From Rufibacter sp. LB8 (GTDB taxonomy: Bacteria > Bacteroidota > Bacteroidia > Cytophagales > Hymenobacteraceae), in contig NZ_JADALJ010000001.1 of the NCBI RefSeq assembly GCF_014876185.1, positions 1,779,501 through 1,843,500 on the forward strand: a stretch of DNA of 64,000 nucleotides, in the 5' to 3' direction. The stretch's first letter is position 1. Every line of letters begins with the position of its first letter. Of this stretch, positions 1-8,328 are shown in pieces. Both the position numbers and the translations under genes were made by a program. A model generated the notes under the pieces. The model was not told where the DNA came from. It worked only from the letters and a program-made list of their open reading frames with translations, and made no database searches.

Positions 1-244
1 CGGCCCCGGCGGCGCGCCTTTCTTAAAACTGAAGGAACAGAAACTGCTCACCCGTGATTTTTCGCCGGAATTCCCGCTGGAGTGGATGCACAAGGATTTG
101 CATTTGGCCAGCGTGACCGCGTATGAGCAAGGCGTGGCCTTACCGTTGCTGCAAAGCGCCAAAGAAATGTTCGGGTTTGCCAAGCAGGCGGGCTTGGGCG
201 AAGAAGATTTCTCGGCGGTCTATGACTTCATCAACCCCAAATAA
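1..244 (+). CDS. NAD(P)-dependent beta-hydroxyacid dehydrogenase, C-terminal part (5' end outside window)
   Basis: The last 80 codons of a gene that begins left of the window, in frame from base 2 to the TAA at 242-244. The C-terminal helical domain carries the pattern MHKDLHLA followed by PLLQSAKEMFGFAKQAGLG and a final FINPK. This is typical of the 3-hydroxyisobutyrate dehydrogenase / glyoxylate reductase family (6-phosphogluconate-dehydrogenase-like), where the segment forms the dimerising all-helical domain. Only the C-terminus is visible, so the substrate cannot be assigned. A dispersed palindrome begins 7 bases after the stop. Confidence 0.75.
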   Translation, partial: GPGGAPFLKLKEQKLLTRDFSPEFPLEWMHKDLHLASVTAYEQGVALPLLQSAKEMFGFAKQAGLGEEDFSAVYDFINPK

Positions 245-250
245 GAAATC

Positions 251-290
251 CTGTTTTCGGGCTCATTTCTGGAAATGAGCCCGAAAACAG
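251..290. repeat. Dispersed palindrome copy 1 (CGGGCTC type)
   Basis: Perfect inverted repeat with arm CTGTTTTCGGGCTCATTTC and a tiny loop, placed between two convergent genes. It is 7 bases after the upstream stop and 26 before the end of the minus-strand gene. It could terminate transcription from both sides. Confidence 0.9.
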
Positions 291-315
291 GAAATCTTCC
301 TTCAGCAAAATCTTC

Positions 316-1569
316 TTAGATCATGTCTTGCAGCACCAGCGTAGTTTTCAAGGTCTGAAGTTGGCGGCGCACCTGAATCTTTAGCTTTTTCCCGGGCCTG
401 CTTTGGAACAGATGCAGCATTTCCTCCAGGGTACATTCGCCGCTCCTGATGCCGTTCACGCTCAAGATGGTGTCGCCGGGTTTGAGGCCGGCTTTCTCTG
501 CCGGTGAATCTGGCATAACGGCCGCCACCGAGAAAATCTTGAGACCCGGAATAGGACACATAATCTCCATGCCGCTCAAATTGAAAAAGAATGGGCTGCC
601 GTATTTAGAGTTGGGTTTAAGCAGAAGTTCAGAATTGGCATAGTCAAACACCACCGTGAACCGTTGCAGCACGTCGGCGCCCAGGTTGCCGTTGCGGTTG
701 TTGAGCGTGAGCGCGTGCATGATAGACAGTGAATCTGGGAAAGACGCCGGCAAGTTCTGGAAGTTGTAGCTGCCCAGCTGGAACCCTTTGATACGGCCAA
801 TCACGCCATGAATATCGCCGTTAAGTCCACGTCCCAGATAGGCGTTGATGTGGGTTTCAGGCTTTTTCATGTTGGGCATGGTGGGCAGGTACAACAGCAT
901 AGACGCGCTCAGGCCGCTGTCAATCACCAACCGGAGCGGTTGTTTTTCGCCGTTGGGCAAGAGCACCTGCACTTCCACATACGGCTTGTTATTCTCCACC
1001 TGCAAAGGCAGGCGGGTAGCCCTCAGTTTTTTCTTCTCGGGGTAAAACCCTTGTTTGTAAATAGACAGCAGTTTGTTCTGGTAATCAATCTCCACCACAG
1101 AATTTTTGAACAACGAGTGCCCGATCATGCCGTGCACCTCCATGCCAATGCGCAAAGACAGGTTGAAAATATTCTCAGACAGCACCAGCAGCGGCTGCCC
1201 GTTGGCCTCCAGATCACCTAACTGAAACCGGTTGCCCATGGAAGTGAGCGCCTCAATAGATTTGCCCCGGCCCAACCCGTAGAGTTTCAAAGGCGTGGCA
1301 CTGTTGATCATCACGGAGTCATGTTCGCCCAGTTCGGTGAGAATAGCGGTCTCCACGCCGGTGTCCACAATAAAATTCAGCGTCTTTGATTTGTTGATTC
1401 TCAGCGGAATGATGACCAGGTTATGAATGAGCTTGAACGGAATCCGGACTACGTTGCGGTTGCGGGGGAATTTGAACTCGCCGTCCGTTAGCGCCTGCGC
1501 CTGCGCCGTTGGGCCATGGCAGAGGCTTACCACACAGATAAGAAAGAAGAAAAACAACTTGTATCTCAT
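316..1569 (-). CDS. Secreted retropepsin-like aspartic protease with PDZ domain
   Basis: A 417-residue protein with a signal peptide (hydrophobic residues 5-17, cleavage likely after AQA near 25). Two pepsin-like half-domains follow. The first has IVDTG (Asp69) and the second VIDSG (Asp217), so both catalytic aspartates are carried on one chain rather than by dimerisation. A PDZ domain covers about residues 340-405, with DSPAEKAGLKPGD and the VNG strand. Proteins of this build are common in Bacteroidota and probably act in the periplasm or at the cell surface; the substrate is unknown. It is divergent from the M14 peptidase gene, across a 333-bp gap. Confidence 0.85.
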   Translation of the reverse strand: MRYKLFFFFLICVVSLCHGPTAQAQALTDGEFKFPRNRNVVRIPFKLIHNLVIIPLRINKSKTLNFIVDTGVETAILTELGEHDSVMINSATPLKLYGLGRGKSIEALTSMGNRFQLGDLEANGQPLLVLSENIFNLSLRIGMEVHGMIGHSLFKNSVVEIDYQNKLLSIYKQGFYPEKKKLRATRLPLQVENNKPYVEVQVLLPNGEKQPLRLVIDSGLSASMLLYLPTMPNMKKPETHINAYLGRGLNGDIHGVIGRIKGFQLGSYNFQNLPASFPDSLSIMHALTLNNRNGNLGADVLQRFTVVFDYANSELLLKPNSKYGSPFFFNLSGMEIMCPIPGLKIFSVAAVMPDSPAEKAGLKPGDTILSVNGIRSGECTLEEMLHLFQSRPGKKLKIQVRRQLQTLKTTLVLQDMI

Positions 1570-1902
1570 GGGTTCAACAACTTCCGGGTGGTCATGCCTC
1601 GGGGGAGAGGTGGTTCTGGTCTTCTTTTAAAGGGTAAACAAGCACCTATCGGCTTGCCTTTTATGAGTACTGCTGACAAGGCGGGCCTGCCTGGGGGTTG
1701 GCGGGCCCAACGGTAACAAAAAGCAGCGGCACGCAAGTACCCGGTCCTTTTTATTACTCAGTAAGATAGACAATTAGGGCGAAAATATAAAACAAAATTA
1801 TGAGACGCCTGCGCCCCGCCGCGCATTTGCGAAACACTGAAATTGAAACCATCTTGCACCCGTATTCCAAACCTTTCTACGCCTACAATTCTCTATACTT
1901 CC
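1570..1902. other. Intergenic region between divergent genes
   Basis: 333 bases between two divergently transcribed genes, so it must hold both promoters. It includes an AT-rich run near 1745-1800. No clear TAnnTTTG box, palindrome copy or RNA gene was found. Confidence 0.5.
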
Positions 1903-4467
1903 ATGCGGAAACTTTCCTTTGTCTGCGCTTTTGTTTTTTGGTGCCTGGCCTTGCCTGCGAGTGCCCAAACCAACCTGTCTTATTACCTGCCCGGCGGCGT
2001 GACCTATGATGCCAAAATCCCTACGCCCAAACAGGTGCTGGGCTATGAGGTAGGTGAATGGCACGTGACCCATGACCAGCTGGTGCACTACATGCGCACC
2101 GTTGACGCCGCCTCAGACCGCATTACGCTGCAGGAATACGGCCGCACCCATGAGAACCGGCCTTTGCTGCTGCTCACCATCACTTCGGGGCAGAGCCACA
2201 GCCAGATCACCCAGCTCAAAGAACAGCACCGCCAACTCACAGACCCCGCCAACTCCGGCAAACTAGACATCAGTACCATGCCGGCCGTGGTCTGGATGGG
2301 CTACAGCGTGCACGGCAACGAGCCCAGCGGCACCAACGCCTCTTTGCTGGCCATCTACCACTTGGCGGCGGCCCAGGGTCCTGAGATAGAGAAACTATTG
2401 AAAGAGACCATTGTTTTGATGGACCCCAGCATTAACCCAGACGGCATGCAGCGCTTCTCTACCTGGGTGAACGCCAACCGCGGCGAAAACCTGGTGTCTG
2501 ACCCCAACAGCCGTGAGTTTTCTGAGACCTGGCCCGGTGGCCGCACCAACCATTACTGGTTTGACCTCAACCGCGACTGGCTCCCGCTGCAACACCCAGA
2601 GTCACGGGGAAGACTGGCCAAGTTCCATGAGTGGAAACCCAACCTGCTCACCGACCACCACGAGATGGGCACCAACGCCACCTTCTTCTTCCAACCGGGC
2701 ATTCCCAGCCGTAACCACCCGCTCACGCCCGCCAATACCTTTAAACTGACGCAGAAAGTAGGCACGTTCCATGCCAAGGCACTGGACAAAATTGGCTCAT
2801 TTTACTACACAGAAGAGAGCTATGATGATTTCTATTACGGCAAGGGTTCTACGTACCCAGACGTAAACGGCGCGGTGGGCATTCTCTTTGAGCAGGCCAG
2901 TTCCAGAGGGCACGCCCAGGAAAGCGCCAACGGCCTGCTCACGTTCCCGTTCACCATCAGAAACCAGTTCACCACCACCTTGTCAACCTTGGAGGCCGCC
3001 GTGAGCATGCGCCAGGAATTGCTGGAACACCAACGCACTTTCTACAAAGAAGCCGTCAAGGAAGCTGGGAAAGATGGCGTAAAAGCCATTGTGTTCGGGT
3101 CACCAGAAGATGCCATGCGCACGTTTCACCTGGCCGAAATCATGCACCAGCACCAGATTCAATTATATCGCCCTAAACAGAACCTTAAAGTGGGCAACAT
3201 GACCTACACGCCAGAGAACGCCTATGTTGTGCCCCTGGAACAAGCACAGTACAAATTGATTCAGGCAATGTTTGAGAAGCGCACCAAGTTCCAGGACAGC
3301 CTTTTCTATGACATCTCGGCGTGGACCTTCCCGCTGGCCTTTGACCTGGACTACGCCCAACTCAAGAACACCCAGCTTTTAGGCAGCAAGGTTGAGCAAG
3401 TCACCAGACCAACCGGAACCGTCTCCGGAGGCCAAAGTACTTATGCCTACGCCTTGGAATGGACCGGGTATTACGCGCCCCGCGCCTTGCACAAACTGCA
3501 ACAACTGGGCGTACAGACCCGCGTGGCCACCAACACGTTCTCTGGGCCGGAAGGCAAGCGTTTTGCACCGGGCACCATCTTAATTCCGGTGACAGGCCAA
3601 ACGCTTTCGCCTGAATTGTTGTTTGCCAGATTGCAGACCATTGCCCAGGAAGACGGCGTTTCTATCTACAACATGGCCACCGGTTTGAGCGCGCAAGGCG
3701 TAAAACTGGGCAGCCCAACCTTACTGGCCCTGCAGACACCTAAAATTGCCATGTTGGTGGAAGGCGGCGTGAATTACCTGGATGCCGGTGAAATCTGGCA
3801 TTTGCTGGACAATCGGTTTGACATGAAAGTGACCTTATTGACCCAGGACCGCTTTAACCGAACGTCTATCCAGAAATACAACACCTTGATCATGCCAGAC
3901 GGCACCTTTAATGAACTCACCCCGGCGGCGCGCGAGAAACTGCGGGCCTGGGTGCAGGGCGGCGGCACCATTGTAGCCACCGGCATGGCCGTGAAATGGC
4001 TGGCAGACAACAAACTCGGGGATTTCAATTTCAAGGCGGAGGCCGCCGAGAAAAACCCCACCCGCCAACTACCTTACGCCGACCTGGAGAACAACCGCGG
4101 GGCGCAGGAAATTGGCGGGGCCATCTTTGAGACGCGCCTGGACATTACCCACCCGCTGGGTTTTGGCTACAGCAAGCCGCAGTTGAGCATTTTCAGGAAC
4201 ACCAATCTGTTTCTGGAACGTTCGGCTAACCCATATGCTAACCCGGTCATGTACACGGCCAATCCCTTACAGGCAGGCTATATCAGCAAGCAGAATTATG
4301 AGAAAATCAAGAGTTCGGCGGCCATTGGCGTATCAGCGTTGGGCAGCGGGCGCGTGATTGGCATTGTGGACAACCCTAACTTTAGGGCATTCTGGTACGG
4401 CACCAACAAACTGTTCCTGAACAGTATTTTCTTCGGGGGCATCATCAACCCCAATTCGGCCAGATAA
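1903..4467 (+). CDS. Secreted M14-family zinc carboxypeptidase with C-terminal glutamine-amidotransferase-like domain
   Basis: An 854-residue protein. I chose the ATG at 1903 over an upstream one at 1843 because it opens directly into a signal peptide (RKLSFVCAFVFWCLALPASA). The M14 zinc site is visible: His137 and Glu140 in VHGNEPSG, and the third ligand in TDHHEMG (residues 250-256). Family members remove C-terminal residues or cleave D-amino-acid peptides. The C-terminal 250 residues (LVEGGVNYLDAGEIWHLLD onward, with WVQGGGTIVATG) resemble the class-I amidotransferase fold often attached to such Bacteroidota enzymes. It is probably periplasmic or outer-membrane associated and involved in peptide scavenging. 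A palindrome copy starts 17 bases after the stop. Confidence 0.88.
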   Translation: MRKLSFVCAFVFWCLALPASAQTNLSYYLPGGVTYDAKIPTPKQVLGYEVGEWHVTHDQLVHYMRTVDAASDRITLQEYGRTHENRPLLLLTITSGQSHSQITQLKEQHRQLTDPANSGKLDISTMPAVVWMGYSVHGNEPSGTNASLLAIYHLAAAQGPEIEKLLKETIVLMDPSINPDGMQRFSTWVNANRGENLVSDPNSREFSETWPGGRTNHYWFDLNRDWLPLQHPESRGRLAKFHEWKPNLLTDHHEMGTNATFFFQPGIPSRNHPLTPANTFKLTQKVGTFHAKALDKIGSFYYTEESYDDFYYGKGSTYPDVNGAVGILFEQASSRGHAQESANGLLTFPFTIRNQFTTTLSTLEAAVSMRQELLEHQRTFYKEAVKEAGKDGVKAIVFGSPEDAMRTFHLAEIMHQHQIQLYRPKQNLKVGNMTYTPENAYVVPLEQAQYKLIQAMFEKRTKFQDSLFYDISAWTFPLAFDLDYAQLKNTQLLGSKVEQVTRPTGTVSGGQSTYAYALEWTGYYAPRALHKLQQLGVQTRVATNTFSGPEGKRFAPGTILIPVTGQTLSPELLFARLQTIAQEDGVSIYNMATGLSAQGVKLGSPTLLALQTPKIAMLVEGGVNYLDAGEIWHLLDNRFDMKVTLLTQDRFNRTSIQKYNTLIMPDGTFNELTPAAREKLRAWVQGGGTIVATGMAVKWLADNKLGDFNFKAEAAEKNPTRQLPYADLENNRGAQEIGGAIFETRLDITHPLGFGYSKPQLSIFRNTNLFLERSANPYANPVMYTANPLQAGYISKQNYEKIKSSAAIGVSALGSGRVIGIVDNPNFRAFWYGTNKLFLNSIFFGGIINPNSAR

Positions 4468-4484
4468 GGAGGAGATATACGCTG

Positions 4485-4536
4485 ATAGCATCGTTTTGGG
4501 GCTCATTTCTGGAAATGAGCCCCAAAACGATGCTAT
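4485..4536. repeat. Dispersed palindrome copy 2 (GGGGCTC type, extended stem)
   Basis: Core arm CGTTTTGGGGCTCATTTC, with the perfect stem extended outward by a copy-specific ATAGCAT / ATGCTAT pair. It lies 17 bases after the M14 peptidase stop. Confidence 0.9.
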
Positions 4537-4585
4537 TATTTTCTTATCTTGCCACCATCTCGTTACCCGCCATTTCACCTTTTCT

Positions 4586-5092
4586 ATGAGTGCATCATCT
4601 TACCAGCAGCTTTTAACCCACGTGTTCACCCCCGCAGACGCCGCGCTGCAGGACCAGCTTTTCCCGCTGTACCAAGACCTGGAAACCGCCCTGAAAGAGG
4701 CGCGCCCGGGCCGCCAAAGCCAGGAGAATGTCAGTTTCCGGTTTGAGCGCCTTCGGCTGGGCCTGGGCATCACGCTTATGCAGTTGCTCACAGATTTGGG
4801 CGGAGATGAAGACAGTGCCTTAGTGCGTGATTTGCTGGAGGAAGCCTTGGCGGCTACGTCGGTGGAGCAGATTGACAAAGTGATCCAGAAGAAAAGCCAC
4901 CTCTTTGAGGAACTTTACACTGAGCTTTATGTAAACGCCGATGCCGAGCAGGTGCTTGCCCTGTTTGAGACTACCCTGCACGCCACCACCCAGCAGGAAA
5001 CCGACCAGGTCATCACCCAAACCCTACAACTGGCCCAGGACCTGGAGTTCCACGCTGACGCCAGCGACGAGGAAGACAGCCCAGAGGCCTAA
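4586..5092 (+). CDS. Hypothetical acidic all-helical protein
   Basis: 168 residues starting at ATG 4586. A longer reading from 4496 would run through the palindrome repeat and is not credible. It has no signal peptide or membrane segment. The sequence is rich in Leu, Gln, Glu and Asp with a strongly acidic tail (DASDEEDSPEA), which suggests a soluble cytoplasmic helical bundle. I do not recognise the family. It ends 16 bases before the DUF2721 gene, so the two are probably co-transcribed. Confidence 0.75.
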   Translation: MSASSYQQLLTHVFTPADAALQDQLFPLYQDLETALKEARPGRQSQENVSFRFERLRLGLGITLMQLLTDLGGDEDSALVRDLLEEALAATSVEQIDKVIQKKSHLFEELYTELYVNADAEQVLALFETTLHATTQQETDQVITQTLQLAQDLEFHADASDEEDSPEA

Positions 5093-5108
5093 CCCTGCCT
5101 TACTGCCC

Positions 5109-5516
5109 ATGGAAATCACGCTCACTACCCCTGCCCTGCTATTTCCGGCGCTCTCCTTGTTGCTGCTAGCCTTTACCAATCGGTTTCTGGCTTTGGCCAA
5201 ACTCATCAGAAGCCTTAAGAACGTGTACCAGTCCACACGCAATCACCTCATTATTGAGCAAATCCAGAACCTGCGCACCAGGCTTAACCTCATCAGAAAC
5301 ATGCAGGCTTTTGGCATTGCCAGCATGTTTTCTTGCGTGCTGTGCATGTTCATGCTGTACCAGGGCTGGCAGATGGCGGGCAAGGCTACCTTTGGGCTGG
5401 GCCTGGTTTTACTCATGATTTCCATGGTGCTCTCCTTGTGGGAAATTCAGATATCGGTGAAGGCTCTGGAGCTGGAGTTAAGTGATCTGGCGCAAGGCGA
5501 AGAGAACCCCCAGTAA
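5109..5516 (+). CDS. DUF2721 family membrane protein
   Basis: 135 residues from ATG 5109, the start that opens into the first hydrophobic helix (LLFPALSLLLLAFTNRFLAL). Two further membrane helices occupy about residues 75-120 (ASMFSCVLCMFMLY and LGLVLLMISMVLSL). Between them lies a cytoplasmic arm with the family's R-x-R-x-N pattern (LRTRLNLIRNMQ). The length and topology match DUF2721 proteins, whose function is unknown. It is probably co-transcribed with the preceding gene. Confidence 0.8.
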   Translation: MEITLTTPALLFPALSLLLLAFTNRFLALAKLIRSLKNVYQSTRNHLIIEQIQNLRTRLNLIRNMQAFGIASMFSCVLCMFMLYQGWQMAGKATFGLGLVLLMISMVLSLWEIQISVKALELELSDLAQGEENPQ

Positions 5517-5594
5517 AACAATTTCGAGGTGCAGTTGTATTACTATTGAAAGAATAAATATTAGCCTAGAGGTAATCTCCATCTTCGCATAGCG

Positions 5595-5602
5595 TATCTT
5601 TG
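5595..5602 (+). promoter_or_regulatory. Possible Bacteroidota -7 box
   Basis: TATCTTTG fits the TAnnTTTG -7 consensus. It lies 147 bases upstream of queA and before palindrome copy 3, which would then be inside the leader. I see no good TTG -33 element. Confidence 0.35.
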
Positions 5603-5618
5603 CAGCGCTTTCCGTTTC

Positions 5619-5657
5619 CTGTTTTGGGGCTCATTTTCAGAAATGAGCCCCAAAACG
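5619..5657. repeat. Dispersed palindrome copy 3 (GGGGCTC type)
   Basis: Arms CTGTTTTGGGGCTCATTT and AAATGAGCCCCAAAACGG, with one mismatch near the base. It lies 103 bases after the DUF2721 gene and upstream of queA. Confidence 0.88.
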
Positions 5658-5748
5658 GAGCGTAACAGACCGTAGAATTCCCCCATTCTAGTTTTCATAA
5701 GGCAGCGGCAGGCCCGGCCTTCCCTCCTGTATTACCGCTTACACATAC

Positions 5749-6981
5749 ATGGTTCCACAACACCCGCGGCAGCTTGCCATCTCAGATTTCACGTACACTC
5801 TCCCCACCGACCGCATTGCGCAGTTTCCTTTGGAAAACCGTGACCAGTCTAAACTGCTGCTCTACAAAAACAACCGCCTGGCAGACAACCAGTTCCGTGA
5901 CTTGCCAGACGTGTTGCCGCCCCAGTCAATGCTGGTGTTCAATGACACGCGGGTGGTGCAGGCGCGGCTTAGGTTCCAGAAATCTACGGGTGGCCTGATT
6001 GAGCTTTTCTGCCTGGAACCCCTGGAACCCGCGCGCGAAGTGCAGCAAGCCATGCAGCAGACGTTTTCTGTGGTCTGGAAGTGTTTGGTGGGCAACAACA
6101 AGCGCTGGCGCGAGGGTCGTCTGGAGATGCCACTCGGGCCATTTCCGCAGGATGGTACCTTGTGGGCTGAACGCCTGGCCCCCGCCGAGGAAGGCTATGC
6201 CATTCATTTCACCTGGAGCCCGGGCCACTTGACCTTTGCCGAAATTCTGGAGAAAGCCGGTCTGTTGCCCCTACCGCCCTACATGAACCGTGATGCCGAA
6301 ACCAGCGACCAGGAACGCTACCAAACCGTGTACGCCGCTGAGCGTGGCGCCGTAGCCGCCCCTACCGCGGGCCTGCATTTCACCCCGCAGATTCTGGAGA
6401 ACCTGCAAGCCAAAGGCCACCAACTGGGATTTGTAACCCTGCACGTGGGCGCGGGCACGTTTAAGCCCGTGAAGGCCGAACTCATGGAATACCACTACAT
6501 GCACGGCGAGCAACTGTCAGTGAGCCGCGACCGTGTCACGCAGCTTTTGCGGCATTTGGGCAAACCCGTGATTGCGGTGGGCACCACGTCCATGCGCACG
6601 CTGGAGAGCCTGTATTGGTTGGGAGCCGCGCTTTCTATGGGCCTTTTGCCCTTAGAAGACGAAGAACTGGTTTTGCCGCAGTGGGCCCCCTATGAAACCA
6701 AATCCAACCTGTCGGTGCAAGAGGCCCTGGAAGCCATTCTAACGTATTTAGACCATAGAAACCTGAGCCATTTGCAGGCCACCACCCGTATTCTCATTGC
6801 GCCTGGCTACACGTTCAAGCTGTGCACTGGTCTGGTCACCAATTTCCATCAGCCGCAGAGCACCTTGCTATTATTAGTGGCCGCCTTGATTGGCCCCAGT
6901 TGGCAGAAAGTGTACCGGCACGCGCTGGCCAACAACTACCGTTTCCTGAGTTACGGCGACAGTTCCTTGCTGCTGCCTTAA
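5749..6981 (+). CDS. queA: S-adenosylmethionine:tRNA ribosyltransferase-isomerase QueA
   Basis: 410 residues. QueA transfers and isomerises the ribose of S-adenosylmethionine onto 7-aminomethyl-7-deazaguanine in tRNA, giving epoxyqueuosine. Family signatures are clear: DFTYTLPTDRIAQFPLENRDQSK-type N-terminus, MLVFNDTRVVQARL, TVYAAERGAVAAPTAGLHFT, VTLHVGAGTFKPV, and TNFHQPQSTLLLLVAALIG near the C-terminus. It is longer than the usual 340-360 residues because of inserts around residues 90-150. No other queuosine genes are adjacent. Palindrome copy 4 begins two bases after the stop. Confidence 0.95.
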   Translation: MVPQHPRQLAISDFTYTLPTDRIAQFPLENRDQSKLLLYKNNRLADNQFRDLPDVLPPQSMLVFNDTRVVQARLRFQKSTGGLIELFCLEPLEPAREVQQAMQQTFSVVWKCLVGNNKRWREGRLEMPLGPFPQDGTLWAERLAPAEEGYAIHFTWSPGHLTFAEILEKAGLLPLPPYMNRDAETSDQERYQTVYAAERGAVAAPTAGLHFTPQILENLQAKGHQLGFVTLHVGAGTFKPVKAELMEYHYMHGEQLSVSRDRVTQLLRHLGKPVIAVGTTSMRTLESLYWLGAALSMGLLPLEDEELVLPQWAPYETKSNLSVQEALEAILTYLDHRNLSHLQATTRILIAPGYTFKLCTGLVTNFHQPQSTLLLLVAALIGPSWQKVYRHALANNYRFLSYGDSSLLLP

Positions 6982-6983
6982 GG

Positions 6984-7027
6984 TTCCGTTTTCGGGCTCA
7001 TTTTCAGAAATGAGCCCGAAAACGGAA
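6984..7027. repeat. Dispersed palindrome copy 4 (CGGGCTC type)
   Basis: Perfect stem TTCCGTTTTCGGGCTCATTT paired across the loop TCAG. It starts two bases after the queA stop and 26 bases before the next ATG. Confidence 0.92.
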
Positions 7028-7053
7028 TTTTCCTTCGGATTAACCTTACTTGC

Positions 7054-8169
7054 ATGACCCCAGAAAGTCACTTTACAGGCCAGTATTTCGCAACGCCAGA
7101 CGCGCCGGCGCAGGACGTGCAGGTAACCTTACAACCCAACGGCCTGGCCCTGACTTTTCCGGGCAGCGCCCAACACCCCATCTTCTGGCTTGCCTCTGAC
7201 ATTCACCCACATGCTTACCGCAAAGGTGACCTGACCATCTTCACTTACGGGCCAGAGCCCCTGCAGCGCCTGGAAGTCATCTCCCCCACTTTTGCCGATG
7301 CTGCCCGGAAAAAATACCCTTCGGCGGTTTTCCACCAGAACGCCTTGTCAGCGGCCCAACCCAAACGCTCTGCGCTGTATCTGTTGGTGTTACTAGTTGT
7401 GGGTGGCTTGTTGGCGGCGTATTTTCTGGTACTCCCGGCCTTGTCTGGTGTGCTCGTGCAGTTGTTGCCGCCCTCGGCGGAGGTGGCCCTTGGCCAGAAG
7501 CTGTACGAGCAAATGGTGCCAGCCTCCAAAATTGACTCCGCGCGCAGCCTGCCGGCCAATCAGTTTCTGCGCGCCCTGGCTATAGAAGCAGATTATCCGT
7601 TGCAGGTAACGGTGGTCAAGGATGAAAAAGTAAACGCGTTTGCGCTGCCCGGGGGCCACATGGTGATTTACACCGGCCTGCTTGATTCTTTGCAAACCCC
7701 CGAAGAATTTGCCGCCTTGCTGGGCCATGAATTCGCGCATGCGCAAAACCGGCATTCCTTGAAGAGCCTGGCCCGAAATTTCTCTACCTACCTGCTGGTT
7801 TCCTTAGTGTTCAGTGATGTGACTGGGTTGGCGGCGGTCTTGCTGGAAAATGCTGACAAACTGGAGTCGCTTTCTTACAGCCGCGCCCTGGAAGAAGAGG
7901 CAGACACGCAGGCCTATATTCTGCTGAAAGAAAAAGCGCTGAACCCCCAAGGCTTGCAACGCCTGTTTGAACGCCTGCAAAAGGCCCAACCCACCGGCAC
8001 TGACCTCACACCGCCCCTGCTGCAAACCCACCCGCTCACAGCAGAGAGACTTCAGCATTTACAGGAATTGCGGCGCAAGCATCCGTACCCCTTCAGGAAA
8101 AACCCAGGCTTGCAAAAAGTCTGGGGCCAACTTCAGCACCAAAATTCAGACGTCAACACTCATCAATAG
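7054..8169 (+). CDS. M48 family metalloprotease, membrane anchored
   Basis: 371 residues. A soluble N-terminal domain of about 100 residues, of the kind found ahead of many M48 peptidases, is followed by one membrane helix (about 106-130, ALYLLVLLVVGGLLAAYFLV) and then the peptidase. The zinc motif HEFAH is at residues 225-229, and the third ligand is probably in the EEEAD segment near residue 280. The ALPGGHMVIYTGLL strand is also typical. M48 enzymes of this type degrade misfolded envelope proteins; the catalytic domain probably faces the periplasm. Confidence 0.88.
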   Translation: MTPESHFTGQYFATPDAPAQDVQVTLQPNGLALTFPGSAQHPIFWLASDIHPHAYRKGDLTIFTYGPEPLQRLEVISPTFADAARKKYPSAVFHQNALSAAQPKRSALYLLVLLVVGGLLAAYFLVLPALSGVLVQLLPPSAEVALGQKLYEQMVPASKIDSARSLPANQFLRALAIEADYPLQVTVVKDEKVNAFALPGGHMVIYTGLLDSLQTPEEFAALLGHEFAHAQNRHSLKSLARNFSTYLLVSLVFSDVTGLAAVLLENADKLESLSYSRALEEEADTQAYILLKEKALNPQGLQRLFERLQKAQPTGTDLTPPLLQTHPLTAERLQHLQELRRKHPYPFRKNPGLQKVWGQLQHQNSDVNTHQ

Positions 8170-8191
8170 CTTACAGGCCGCAGCGCAAACC

Positions 8192-8241
8192 AACTCCCGT
8201 TTTCGGGCTCATTTCCGTAAATGAGCCCGAAAACGGGAGTT
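8192..8241. repeat. Dispersed palindrome copy 5 (CGGGCTC type, extended stem)
   Basis: Stem AACTCCCGTTTTCGGGCTC is perfectly paired and includes a copy-specific outer AACTC / GAGTT. It lies 22 bases after the M48 stop and is followed by TTTCTTTTT, so it can act as a rho-independent terminator. Confidence 0.92.
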
Positions 8242-8272
8242 TCTTTTTATGCTGACCGAAAAGTATGGGCAT

Positions 8273-8306
8273 AAAAAAAGGGAGAAGGCATTGGCCCGCT
8301 CCCTTT
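8273..8306 (-). terminator. Rho-independent terminator of the SusC/SusD operon
   Basis: Inverted repeat AAAGGGAG ... CTCCCTTT which, read on the minus strand, runs into a T-tract. It sits 23 bases beyond the susD-like stop. Confidence 0.75.
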
Positions 8307-8328
8307 CTGTTACAATGCTGTTCTGAGA